A stretch of DNA of 64,000 nt. It comes from Luteimonas sp. 9C (GTDB lineage Bacteria; Pseudomonadota; Gammaproteobacteria; Xanthomonadales; Xanthomonadaceae). Of this stretch, positions 24,914 to 33,555 are shown in pieces. Both the position numbers and the translations under genes were made by a program. Below the pieces are notes generated by a model. The model had not been told where the DNA came from. It was given only the letters and a program-made list of their open reading frames with translations, and did not search any database. The stretch is from assembly GCF_902506295.1 (NCBI RefSeq), contig NZ_LR733312.1, positions 390,065 to 454,064 on the forward strand, read 5' to 3'. The stretch's first letter is position 1; every line of letters starts with the position of its first letter.

Positions 24914-25603
24914 GTCGGAACTCCTGTCGGGGCGCGGATGCGCGGGTGCGTCGCCACAGTCTCCAGCGGCTTGCCTCCAGGGCGACGACCGGACGTCCCG
25001 CATTTCGACATCCCGCCGTACCGCATTCAGTGCACCGGCCGCTGTGCTCGTGATCCGCCGGGTCACGTACTCGAATCGAACGCGTCGGGGCACGGGCAGG
25101 GGCCACGCCAGCGCCGCGACCGGCAGCACGCGAGGGGGCCGGTACGCTCGCGCCGGTCGCAGTGCAATGCGGGCATCGAGCGCGCCGATGCGAAAGGGGC
25201 CGATCCGGTCCACGCCACGCAACGCACGCCATAGTGGGATGCGTCGCACCGGACGTCGATCGTGCGGCGACGCCGTCGACCGTAGAGCCAGTGTTTTCCT
25301 GCATTGCGGAGATGGCGCAGCCTGCGCAGGTCGCGGGTGCCGCGCGCGTGGACGTCGTGACACGCAGCTGCAGCTGGACGCGCTGGGCAGCCCGACGCGC
25401 CAGCGGCACTGAGATCCGTGGAACGCCGGTCGTGACCTTCCTCAAGTCGAAGCGATCGCGCCACGCGCACCATCAGCGGCGCGTGGCGCATGCGCATACG
25501 AACCAGCGGATACGGCGCGCGCTTGCAACGCTCTCCCTTCACGCACCCATTCAGATTTCTGCGCGACCATTGTCACCAATCTCGATTCTTCCGGAGCTTC
25601 TCC
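24914..25603. other. Gene-poor stretch, no supported feature
   Basis: About 690 bp without a gene I can support. Long frames exist on both strands, as expected at this G+C, but none gives a protein-like sequence with a ribosome site. No RNA-gene structure was recognised by eye. It may hold regulatory DNA for the small membrane-protein gene that follows. Confidence 0.5.
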
Positions 25604-25831
25604 ATGAGCGCACAGGGTTCGGCTGGCAACGTCATCGCCGCGATCTGCAGTTTCTTCGTCCCCGGCCTCGGTCAACTGGTGCAGGGGCGCATCCTGTCGG
25701 CGATCCTGTGGTTCGCTGCCGCCTGCATCGCCTTCGCGATCACCTGGCTGCTCACGGTGTCGCTGCTGCCGTTCGGCTGGTTCGTGGTCAGCATCTTCGC
25801 CTGCATCAACGCAGCGGTGTACCGCCGCTGA
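25604..25831 (+). CDS. Small two-helix membrane protein
   Basis: A 75-residue protein, nearly all hydrophobic. Two helices are likely (about 8-24 and 32-68, the latter possibly split) around the turn FFVPGLGQLVQGR, a motif shared by TM2-like and other small membrane proteins. GGAG is 9 nt before the ATG. Function unknown. It has its own hairpin terminator 6 nt after the stop, so it is a single-gene transcript. Confidence 0.75.
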   Translation: MSAQGSAGNVIAAICSFFVPGLGQLVQGRILSAILWFAAACIAFAITWLLTVSLLPFGWFVVSIFACINAAVYRR

Positions 25832-25837
25832 CACAGC

Positions 25838-25860
25838 GCGGGCCGGCAGTGCCGGCCCGC
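25838..25860 (+). terminator. Hairpin terminator
   Basis: A perfect 10-bp stem, GCGGGCCGGC with its complement, and a 3-nt loop AGT, 6 nt after the small membrane-protein stop. Confidence 0.7.
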
Positions 25861-26313
25861 TCGTCACTCGGGACGGCGTCCGGCGCCCCGCGGCATTCGA
25901 CGCTGTCGATACCGGCGCGCTGCGTGTTTTTCCCTATGCATGCGAACGGTGTGTTGGCGCGTGCGCACCCACCACGGGCACGTGTTGTCTCCGCGCATGT
26001 CGTGCGTTGCAGGGCGCCTTGACCGGGAATCCTGATCTTGCGTCGCCACCGGGCGCGGACGTGTGGCGGCCCACGTCCCCGGGAACCCTTGATGCCAACA
26101 CGGCGCGCGACAGGTGGCCTCGCCGCTGGAGGCTCCGCTGATCCGAGGGAAAGCTTCGCGCTGCGTCATCGCAACACTTGGTCACCGCAAACTCTGCGCG
26201 CAGTTTCCGCGCAATGCAGTTTCTGCGTACCGGGGAGCAAGGCAAGCGGATGCTCAAGCGCGTCGAAGCGCTGCGGCGCAGCGTGTATTGCAGACGCCAG
26301 AGGCGTCCACGCG
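25861..26313. other. Gene-poor stretch
   Basis: About 450 bp with no supported gene. G+C falls around 26160-26250, where CGCAGTTTCCGCG and GCAGTTTCTGCG form a near-repeat. A 6-bp hairpin at 26293-26307 (GACGCC-AGA-GGCGTC) lies just past the stop of the minus-strand small gene and could end its transcript. Confidence 0.45.
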
Positions 26314-26550
26314 TCAGGCGGCGCGGCTGCGCTCTTGCATGCGGCGGGTGCGTGGTGCGGTCAGATCGTCACTCGCGCGCCAGGCGGCCTGGACTTCGGC
26401 GCGCACGTCCTGCCAGGCGCGCAGGCGGCCGTCGAACTCCCACATGCGACGCAGGACCGGCTCGATGTCTTCCCAGGGACGTTCGGGATACGACGCGCGG
26501 CCGTTGCGGCCGAGCGAGATCACGAGGGTGCGGTCCGAGTCGTGCTTCAT
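26314..26550 (-). CDS. Small hypothetical protein
   Basis: A 78-residue polar protein with no signal peptide or membrane helix: MKHDSDRTLVISLGRNGRAS, then YPERPWEDIEPVLRRMW and WQDVRAEVQAAWRAS. The pattern of Trp and charged residues in predicted helices looks like a genuine small protein, and similar short proteins seem familiar from xanthomonads, but I know no function. No strong ribosome site is visible. Confidence 0.55.
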   Translation of the reverse strand: MKHDSDRTLVISLGRNGRASYPERPWEDIEPVLRRMWEFDGRLRAWQDVRAEVQAAWRASDDLTAPRTRRMQERSRAA

Positions 26551-26745
26551 GCGGGGGTACTGCCTGTAGGGAGCGCGCAGGCTACGGTCCGATTCGTCTC
26601 GTTCCCGTGAATCGCATACGCAATTTCGATGACACCGCGGGCGTGTTCAGCGCCGGGCGCGGCGTGTCGCGGCGGAGCGAAGATCGATCGAAGCTGCGCG
26701 CGCGCAGATGCGTGCAGTCGGGCGTACCCGATGCTGCAGCGGAGC

Positions 26746-27138
26746 TCAGAAGAGCGGCTTGATCACCTGGATGGTGCCCCACAACGACACCACCCAGACG
26801 GCGGAGCGCAGGTAGGGAATCCCGATGGCGTAGATCGGCAGATAGGCGATGCGTGCCCAGACGTAGACCTGTGCGCCGAGCGCAGTCCCGGCATCGGCGC
26901 GGCCTGCGAGCACCACCGCGAGCACTGCGGCGGCGAACAACGGGAAGGTCTCGAGGAAGTTGCGGCTCGCGGCCGCCGTGCGCACGGCGGCGCCACTCAG
27001 CGGCGGGGTATCGGCGCTGTCCCGGTTGCCGGCATTCCAGCGTATGCCGCGCTGCGCGGTGGCGAACGCGGCAGCGACGCCGATATGGAGGAGGCCGAGG
27101 ACGATCGCCCAGCCGAGCATCTGCAGTTCGATCGTCAT
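26746..27138 (-). CDS. MAPEG-family membrane protein
   Basis: A 130-residue four-helix protein of the MAPEG superfamily (membrane-associated eicosanoid and glutathione metabolism). Typical points are ASRNFLETFPLFAAAVLAV in the second helix, with the conserved Asn-x-x-Glu, and YVWARIAYLPIYAIGIPYLR in the third. Some bacterial members have glutathione transferase activity; not testable from sequence. It ends the same-strand run with the DJ-1/PfpI gene, 22 bp apart, and may form an operon with it. Confidence 0.9.
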   Translation of the reverse strand: MTIELQMLGWAIVLGLLHIGVAAAFATAQRGIRWNAGNRDSADTPPLSGAAVRTAAASRNFLETFPLFAAAVLAVVLAGRADAGTALGAQVYVWARIAYLPIYAIGIPYLRSAVWVVSLWGTIQVIKPLF

Positions 27139-27160
27139 CGTGCCGTCTCCAGAAGTGAAG

Positions 27161-27700
27161 TCAGTTCGCGACCGCCTTCGCGATCGCCTCGTTGAACGCC
27201 GGGATGTCGTCCGGCTTGCGGCTGGTGATCAGGTTGCCGTCGACGACGACCTCCGAATCTTCCCAGTGTGCGCCCGCATTCACCAGGTCCGTCTTCACCG
27301 ACGGCCACGACGTGACCTTGCGGCCCTTCGCCAACCCGCTTTCGACCAGCAGCCAGGGGCCATGGCAGATGGCCGCCACGGGCTTGCCGGCGTCGCCGAA
27401 TGCGCGCACGAAGGCGACCGCCTCTTTGTCGGCGCGCAGGATGTCGGGATTCATCTGGCCACCGGGCAGTACCAGCGCGTCGTAGTGGCCGGGATCGGCC
27501 TTGGCAAGCGCGACATCGACGTCGACGCTGCGCCCCCAGTCCTTCTGGTCCCAGCCCTTGATCGCGCTGGCGTCGCCCGGCGAGACGACGTCGACATGCG
27601 CGCCCGCGTCCCTGAGCGCCTTGAGCGGCTGCTCGAGTTCGGATTGTTCGAAGCCGTCAGTGGCGAGGATGGCGATCTTCTTGCCGTCGAGATTCTGCAT
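27161..27700 (-). CDS. DJ-1/PfpI family protein
   Basis: A 179-residue protein of the DJ-1/PfpI superfamily. The nucleophile Cys sits in the elbow AAICHGPWLL, with the adjacent His of the Cys-His pair. A conserved Glu lies early in TDGFEQSELEQP, and LVLPGGQMNPD is the usual glycine-rich loop. Relatives include YhbO/PfpI-like stress proteins, described as chaperone or deglycase-like enzymes, though that activity is debated. GGAGAC precedes the ATG. Divergent from the mrfA-type helicase gene. Confidence 0.93.
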   Translation of the reverse strand: MQNLDGKKIAILATDGFEQSELEQPLKALRDAGAHVDVVSPGDASAIKGWDQKDWGRSVDVDVALAKADPGHYDALVLPGGQMNPDILRADKEAVAFVRAFGDAGKPVAAICHGPWLLVESGLAKGRKVTSWPSVKTDLVNAGAHWEDSEVVVDGNLITSRKPDDIPAFNEAIAKAVAN

Positions 27701-27859
27701 GGGAGTCTCCGGGGGAGTGGAAAGAACCGTCGATGCTGCGCGCCGTGGAGTCTCACCGCCGTGAAGTGGCGGCAGGTCACGTCGTCCGGCGCAGTCTCGC
27801 GTCGTGAGACGCCCGGCAGCCACGCTGCGCCCCGTTATCGACTGCGCCGGAGCAGGCCC

Positions 27860-30289
27860 TTGAACGCGATCCTCAAGCCTGTGCAGGCACTGGCGACCAC
27901 CGGCGACGCCGTGTCCGGCAGCGCGCTGGCCACGAAACTCGCGGCGAAGTACCCCGGTCGCGTGACCGGCACGCTGCTGCTGCCGGGGCAGGCCGGCGAC
28001 TACGCGCCCTTACCCGACGATGTGCCTGAAGCGCTGGCGCGCGCGCTGCGCAGCCGGGGGATCGATCGGCTCTACCGTCACCAGGCCGACGCGTGGGCGG
28101 CCACCCGGGCCGGCCGCCATCTCGTCGTCGCCACGCCCACGGCGTCGGGCAAATCGCTGTGCTACACGCTGCCGGTGCTGTCGGCGGCGATCACCGCGCG
28201 CAGCAAGGCGCTGTATCTGTTTCCGACCAAGGCGCTGGCGCAGGACCAGGTGGCCGAACTGCTGGAGCTCAACGCGGCCGGGAGCCTGGGCCTGCGCGCG
28301 GCGACCTTCGACGGCGACACGCCCGGCGACGCGCGCCAGGCGATCCGCATCAACGGCGACATCGTCGTCAGCAATCCCGACATGCTGCACCAGGCGATCC
28401 TGCCGCATCACACCAAATGGGCGCAGTTCTTCGAGAACCTGCGCTACGTGGTCATCGACGAGATCCACACCTATCGCGGGGTGTTCGGCTCGCACGTGGC
28501 CAACGTGATCCGCCGGCTCAAGCGCGTCTGCGCGTTCTACGGCGTGACCCCGCAGTTCATCCTGTGCTCGGCGACGATCGGCAATGCGCGCGAGCACGGC
28601 CGTGCGCTGGTGGAAGTGGACGACGCCGCGCTCGAGGCGATTCTCGAATCCGGCGCGCCACGCGGCGATAAGCACGTGCTGCTGTGGAATCCGCCGGTGA
28701 TCAATCCCGATCTCGGCCTGCGCGCGTCGGCGCGTTCGCAATCCAACCGCATCGCGCGCATGGCGATCCGCGCCGGGCTCAAGACCCTGGTGTTCTGCCA
28801 GACGCGGTTGATGGTCGAAGTGCTGACCAAGTACCTCAAGGAAATCTTCGACCACGACCCGCGCAAGCCCAAGCGCATCCGCGCCTATCGCGGCGGCTAC
28901 CTGCCGACCGAACGCCGTGCGGCCGAGCGCGAGATGCGCGCCGGCAGCATCGACGGCATCGTCAGTACGTCCGCGCTGGAACTCGGTGTCGACATCGGCA
29001 GTCTCGATGTCGTGGTGCTCAACGGCTATCCGGGCAGCATCTCGGCGACGTGGCAGCGTTTCGGCCGCGCCGGTCGTCGGCAGCAGCCGTCGGTCGGCGT
29101 GCTGGTCGCGAGCTCCGAACCGATGGACCAGTACGTGGTGCGGCATCCAGAGTTCTTCGCCGAGGCCAATCCGGAGCATGCGCGCATCGAACCCGACCAG
29201 CCGTTGATCCTGCTCGACCACATCCGCTGCGCCGCGTTCGAGCTGCCGTTCGTCGACGGCGACATGTTTGGACCCGTCGCGCCGCTGCCGTGGCTGGAGG
29301 TGCTGGCCGAATCCGGCGTGCTGCATCACGAGGGCGACCGTTGGGAGTGGATCGCCGACAGCTATCCGGCGCAGGCGGTGAACCTCCGTTCGGTCGCCGA
29401 CGGCAACTTCGTCGTCGTCGACCGCACCGATGGCCGGCAGACGATCATTGCCGAGGTCGATTACTCGGCCGCCGCGCTCACGCTGTACGAGGGCGCGATC
29501 CACATGGTCCAGTCCGAGCCCTTCCAGGTCGAGCGCCTCGACTGGGAAGGCCGCAAGGCCTACGTCACCCGCACCACGGTCGACTACTACACCGACGCGA
29601 TCGACTACACCAAGTTGAAAGTGCTCGATGACGAAGAACAGGCCGATGCCGGGCAGGGCAGTGCACACCTGGGCGAAGTGCACGTGGTGCGGCGCGTATC
29701 GGGCTACAAGAAAATCCGCTTCCACACCCACGAGAACATCGGCTACGGGCCGGTGAACCTGCCGGACCAGGAGCTGCATACGAGCGCGGTGTGGTGGCAG
29801 CTGCCGCAGCAGGCGCTGGACCGTGCGTTCGAGGCGCGCCACGAGGCGCTCGATGGATTCCTCGGCGCGTCGTATGCGCTGCATCTGGTCGCGCAGGTCG
29901 CGGTGATGGCCGAGAGCCGCGATCTGCAGAAGGCGGTGGGCAGCGGCGATGGCACCTGGTTCGCCACCGCAGACCAGCGCGGCCGTGGACAGTTGCGCGA
30001 CGGTGAAGGCGCCGCGCTGGATTTCGACGGCATCGGCCGGTTCACGCCGACGCTCTATCTCTACGACAACTATCCCGGCGGCGTGGGGCTGTCGTCGCCG
30101 CTGCACGAGCGGCGCGACGAACTGCTCGCGCAGGCGGCCGCGCTGATCGACCGCTGCGGCTGCCGCGCCGGCTGCCCGGCGTGCGTCGGCCCCATTCTCG
30201 CGTCGGAAGAGGATGCCGAACGCACGCCGCGCCAGCTGGCCGCACGCGTGATCGACCTGCTGGCGCACGCGCCGCAACGCATCGCATGA
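27860..30289 (+). CDS. mrfA: DEAD/DEAH helicase, MrfA/YprA type
   Basis: An 809-residue superfamily 2 helicase with the domain order of MrfA (YprA). Motif I is TASGKS (residues 94-99), motif II D200-E-I-H, motif III CSATIGN, and the C-terminal RecA domain has STSALELGVDIG and QRFGRAGRR. The DUF1998-like C-terminal domain holds four Cys, C766, C768, C772 and C775 (CGCRAGCPAC), the metal-binding cluster of this family. The start is TTG with GGAG upstream; the frame runs much further up, but that part is not protein-like. In Bacillus subtilis MrfA works with MrfB in a UvrABC-independent excision of mitomycin C damage. The next gene is the MrfB-like exonuclease, overlapping by 4 nt. Confidence 0.92.
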   Translation: MNAILKPVQALATTGDAVSGSALATKLAAKYPGRVTGTLLLPGQAGDYAPLPDDVPEALARALRSRGIDRLYRHQADAWAATRAGRHLVVATPTASGKSLCYTLPVLSAAITARSKALYLFPTKALAQDQVAELLELNAAGSLGLRAATFDGDTPGDARQAIRINGDIVVSNPDMLHQAILPHHTKWAQFFENLRYVVIDEIHTYRGVFGSHVANVIRRLKRVCAFYGVTPQFILCSATIGNAREHGRALVEVDDAALEAILESGAPRGDKHVLLWNPPVINPDLGLRASARSQSNRIARMAIRAGLKTLVFCQTRLMVEVLTKYLKEIFDHDPRKPKRIRAYRGGYLPTERRAAEREMRAGSIDGIVSTSALELGVDIGSLDVVVLNGYPGSISATWQRFGRAGRRQQPSVGVLVASSEPMDQYVVRHPEFFAEANPEHARIEPDQPLILLDHIRCAAFELPFVDGDMFGPVAPLPWLEVLAESGVLHHEGDRWEWIADSYPAQAVNLRSVADGNFVVVDRTDGRQTIIAEVDYSAAALTLYEGAIHMVQSEPFQVERLDWEGRKAYVTRTTVDYYTDAIDYTKLKVLDDEEQADAGQGSAHLGEVHVVRRVSGYKKIRFHTHENIGYGPVNLPDQELHTSAVWWQLPQQALDRAFEARHEALDGFLGASYALHLVAQVAVMAESRDLQKAVGSGDGTWFATADQRGRGQLRDGEGAALDFDGIGRFTPTLYLYDNYPGGVGLSSPLHERRDELLAQAAALIDRCGCRAGCPACVGPILASEEDAERTPRQLAARVIDLLAHAPQRIA

Positions 30290-31221
30290 GTGCACTGGCC
30301 AAACGCCTCGGCATGCTGCGCACCCAGGCCGGCACCGCCTTGCCGTCAGTGACGCCGACACCGCCGATGCCGGCGACCGCGCGGCGGCCGCACTGGCCGC
30401 GCGCCGATGGCACACGTTCGCCGGAAGAGGTCGTCGCGCAACTGCGCAAGCTGATGAAACTGCGCGTGGCGACGCCGGCCACGCGCCCGACCGGGCCGAT
30501 CGATCGCGCATTGCCCGGCGCAGAAATCGCGCCCGGCCTGCGGTATCTCGAGCAGACCGCGCCCTGGGCGCACGATGACCATGAGCTGGCGCTCTACGAC
30601 ATCCGGCACCAACCCGCACTGCGTGCGGACCTGCTGGCTTTCGACACCGAAACCACCGGCCTCGCCGGCGGCACCGGCACGCGCGCCTTCATGATCGGCG
30701 CCGCCGACTTCAATGACGGTGGCTTGCGCATCCGCCAGCTGTGCATCACCACGCTGGGCGCAGAGCGCGAGATGCTGAAGACCTTCTCGACGTGGCTCCG
30801 CCCGGACACGGTGCTGGTCAGCTACAACGGCCGCAGTTACGACCGGCCGCTGCTGACCACGCGCTATCGCCTCGCGCGCCTGCGCGACCCGATGGTGGAG
30901 CTGCGGCATGTCGACCTTTTGCATCCGGTGCGGCGGCGCTATCGCGGCGTCTGGGCCAACTGCAAGCTGGCGACGGTGGAGCGCGAATTGCTCGGTGTGC
31001 TGCGCGAGGACGATCTGCCGGGCAGCGAGGCGCCTGCCGCATGGCTGGATTACCTGCGCGGCGGCAGCGCGGACAAGTTGCGGCGCGTGGGCCTCCACAA
31101 CGCGCAGGACCTGCGCAGCCTGTTCGGCGTGCTCGAAGTGATGCGCGACGAGGCGGCGGTCGACACGGTGGTCGTGCCGGACGCCGTGGACGCGCCGGTG
31201 ACGGACTGGGCCTTCGACTGA
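30286..31221 (+). CDS. mrfB: MrfB/YprB-type DEDD exonuclease
   Basis: A 311-residue protein with an RNase H-like exonuclease domain. The metal-binding acids are seen at D120 and E122 in FDTETTG, a further Asp in SYNGRSYDRPLL, and HVDLLHPVRR gives the third motif. The last motif is expected in VGLHNAQDLRSL. The N-terminal 110 residues are basic and Pro-rich. Its ATG overlaps the helicase stop (ATGA), so the two are translated together. By analogy with B. subtilis YprB it would digest the damaged strand unwound by MrfA; that function here is inferred from family and pairing. Confidence 0.9.
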   Translation: MSALAKRLGMLRTQAGTALPSVTPTPPMPATARRPHWPRADGTRSPEEVVAQLRKLMKLRVATPATRPTGPIDRALPGAEIAPGLRYLEQTAPWAHDDHELALYDIRHQPALRADLLAFDTETTGLAGGTGTRAFMIGAADFNDGGLRIRQLCITTLGAEREMLKTFSTWLRPDTVLVSYNGRSYDRPLLTTRYRLARLRDPMVELRHVDLLHPVRRRYRGVWANCKLATVERELLGVLREDDLPGSEAPAAWLDYLRGGSADKLRRVGLHNAQDLRSLFGVLEVMRDEAAVDTVVVPDAVDAPVTDWAFD

Positions 31222-31274
31222 GTCGAGCGCATCGGATGGCTGACACGTCGGTGGGCATCTGCAGGCGCGCGTGC

Positions 31275-31310
31275 GCGCGATCGGACGTTCCCGGTCAAGT
31301 CCGGTCGCGC
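31275..31310 (+). terminator. Hairpin terminator after mrfB
   Basis: A 12-bp stem with one G-U pair, 31275-31286 with 31299-31310, and a 12-nt loop, about 55 nt after the mrfB stop. Further alternating GCGC on both sides can lengthen it. No T-tract. Confidence 0.5.
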
Positions 31311-31446
31311 ACAGGCGCGCGCCCGCGGAATCACGCGCAGGCTTGTGTTCACGTGGTCTGAATCGCGACGATGCTTGAATCAGGCGGCCCAGCAGTCCGA
31401 TCCGCCTGCCGACCGGCAGCGGTGTCCCGCGCCACTCTGGAGCCCC

Positions 31447-32805
31447 ATGGCTAGACGCGAACGCCGGCCGGCGACGGCCGACCCAGTATCACCGCGCGCC
31501 ACACTCCGTGCGCGTGACGCGTTCGCGATCACCATCGGCATCGTGGTCGGCGCCGGCATCTTCCGCACGCCTTCGCTGATCGCCGGCGCATCGGGCACCG
31601 AGTTCGTGTTGCTCGCGGCGTGGATCGTCGGCGGCCTCCTGTCGATCGTCGGTGCACTGTGCTACGCCGAACTCGCGACGACGTATCCGCAGGCCGGCGG
31701 CGACTACAGCTATCTGCGCCGCGCCTACGGTCTGCGCCCGGCGTTCCTGTTCGCATGGGCGCGCGTGTCGGTGATCCAGACCGGCTCGATCGCGCTGCTC
31801 TGCTTCATCGTGGGCGACTACATGGCCCAGCTGTTCGACCTGGGGCCATGGTCGTCGGCGCTGTACGCCGCCGCAGCGGTGATTGGCCTGACGGGCATCA
31901 ATTGGATCGGGACGCGCCAGGGCGCGACCGTGCAGACCTGGCTGACGATCGCCGAGATCGCCGGCGTGCTGGTGATCGTCGTCGCCGGACTGGCATTCGC
32001 GCCGACCGACATCGCGCCGGTGCCCGGCAGCGGCGGCGACAGTGCGATCGGCCTGATCCTCGTGTTCGTGCTGCTGACCTACGGCGGCTGGAACGAAGCG
32101 GTCTACGTGACGTCCGAAGTGCGCGACGCGAAGATCTGGATGCCGCGCGTGCTGGTGCTGAGCCTGATCGCGGTCGCAGCGCTGTACGTGCTGGTGAACC
32201 TGGCCTACCTGAAGGTGCTGGGACTCGGCGGGATGGCCGAACACAACGCGGTCGCGGCCGAAGTCATGGGGCGCGTGTTCGGGCCGACCGGCGCGGTGCT
32301 GATGAGCGTGATCGTCGTCGCTGCGGCCTTGACGTCGGCGAACGCGACGATGATCACCGGCGCGCGCAGCGTGTACGCCGTCGGTCGCGACTTCCCGGCG
32401 CTCGGCTTCATCGGGCGATGGGATGCCCGCAGCGGTGCACCGCGCGCGGCGATCGTCACCCAGGGCGTGCTCGCACTGGCGCTGGTCGCACTCGGTGCGT
32501 TCGCCCGCGGCGGCTTCGAGGTCGCGGTGGAATACACGGCGCCGGTGTTCTGGCTGTTCTTCCTGCTGGTCGGCATCGCGCTGTTCGTGCTGCGCCGACG
32601 CGACCCCGATCTGCCGCGTCCGTTCCGCGTCCCCTTGTATCCGGTGCTGCCGCTGCTGTTCTGCGCGACCAGTGCCTACCTGCTGTATTCCAGCCTGGCC
32701 TACACCGGTCGCGGTGCGCTCGTGGGCGTCGCCGTGCTCGCCGTCGGCGCCGTGCTGCTGTTGCTGTTCGAACCGAACCCGCTTTCCGAGGAGACACCGC
32801 CATGA
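31447..32805 (+). CDS. APC-family amino acid permease
   Basis: A 452-residue, 12-helix transporter of the amino acid-polyamine-organocation family. Helix 1 has ITIGIVVGAGIFRTPSLIA with the unwound GxG(I)F substrate loop; ATTYPQAGGDYSYLRRAYG follows helix 2; YGGWNEAVYVTSEVRD is helix 6. The pattern is closest to the LAT/serine-threonine-exchanger-like group. GGAGCC precedes the ATG. Its stop overlaps the next start (ATGA), linking it to an exported methyltransferase-like protein. The amino acid carried is unknown. Confidence 0.9.
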   Translation: MARRERRPATADPVSPRATLRARDAFAITIGIVVGAGIFRTPSLIAGASGTEFVLLAAWIVGGLLSIVGALCYAELATTYPQAGGDYSYLRRAYGLRPAFLFAWARVSVIQTGSIALLCFIVGDYMAQLFDLGPWSSALYAAAAVIGLTGINWIGTRQGATVQTWLTIAEIAGVLVIVVAGLAFAPTDIAPVPGSGGDSAIGLILVFVLLTYGGWNEAVYVTSEVRDAKIWMPRVLVLSLIAVAALYVLVNLAYLKVLGLGGMAEHNAVAAEVMGRVFGPTGAVLMSVIVVAAALTSANATMITGARSVYAVGRDFPALGFIGRWDARSGAPRAAIVTQGVLALALVALGAFARGGFEVAVEYTAPVFWLFFLLVGIALFVLRRRDPDLPRPFRVPLYPVLPLLFCATSAYLLYSSLAYTGRGALVGVAVLAVGAVLLLLFEPNPLSEETPP

Positions 32806-33479
32806 AGTCGCACAAGACCCTGCTCGCACTCGCCCTCTGCGCGCCGTTCCTGCTGGCCTGCACCGACCGGGCGGCGGACGCCGACGCGCCGGTCGACGGC
32901 AGCGCCGACCGTCCGTCGACGATGGACGACGGCGCGGCGATGAACACCACGCACACCGTCACTGCCGCGATCGGCCCCGATTCGCCGTATGCAGAGGGCG
33001 CGGCGGCGCCGGCACGCGAACCCGATGTGATCTATGTGCCGACACCCGAGCCCGTCGTCGACGCGATGCTCAACCTCGCCGGCGTCAAGGCGGGCGACGT
33101 GCTCTACGACCTGGGCTCGGGCGATGGCCGCATTCCGATCGCGGCGGCGCAGCGCTTCGGCGTGCGCGGCGTCGGCATCGACATCAACCCGGTGCGCGTG
33201 CGCGAGGCGAATGCGAACGCCGAGGCCGCAGGCGTCACCGATCTGGTGACGTTCAAGGAAGCCGACCTGTTCGAGGAGGACATCAGCGAGGCCAGCGTGG
33301 TCACGCTCTACCTGCTGCAGAGCCTCAACGTGAAGCTGCGTCCGAAGCTGCTGGCCGAACTCAAGCCGGGCACGCGCATCGTCAGCCATGCCTTCGACAT
33401 GGCCGACCAGTGGGAGCCGGAGCAGACGCAGGAGATCGACGGCACCCGCATCTATCTGTGGACCGTGCCGGCGCGCTGA
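32802..33479 (+). CDS. Lipoprotein with class I SAM methyltransferase domain
   Basis: A 225-residue protein that starts with a lipoprotein signal (MKSHKTLLALALCAPFLLAC, lipobox LLAC) and a charged linker, then has a class I methyltransferase fold. Motif I is YDLGSGDGRIPIAAA, followed by GVGIDINPVRV and EADLFEED; the motif IV region is TLYLLQSLN. All the SAM-binding residues look intact. A SAM-dependent enzyme outside the cytoplasm is odd, because SAM is not known to be freely available there. Either the leader is a false lipobox or it works in an unexpected way. Translationally coupled to the APC permease. Confidence 0.8.
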   Translation: MKSHKTLLALALCAPFLLACTDRAADADAPVDGSADRPSTMDDGAAMNTTHTVTAAIGPDSPYAEGAAAPAREPDVIYVPTPEPVVDAMLNLAGVKAGDVLYDLGSGDGRIPIAAAQRFGVRGVGIDINPVRVREANANAEAAGVTDLVTFKEADLFEEDISEASVVTLYLLQSLNVKLRPKLLAELKPGTRIVSHAFDMADQWEPEQTQEIDGTRIYLWTVPAR

Positions 33480-33555
33480 GCGGGTCCGCGTTGCGGGCCA
33501 CCGCCGGCGGCGCATCGCAGCATCCCCATCGCATTGCGCAGGAGACCGTTCCGCC

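Noticed and set aside
28010-30619. 869-codon minus-strand frame antisense to mrfA
   Set aside because: No recognisable motifs; plus-strand mrfA explains the sequence with complete helicase motifs.
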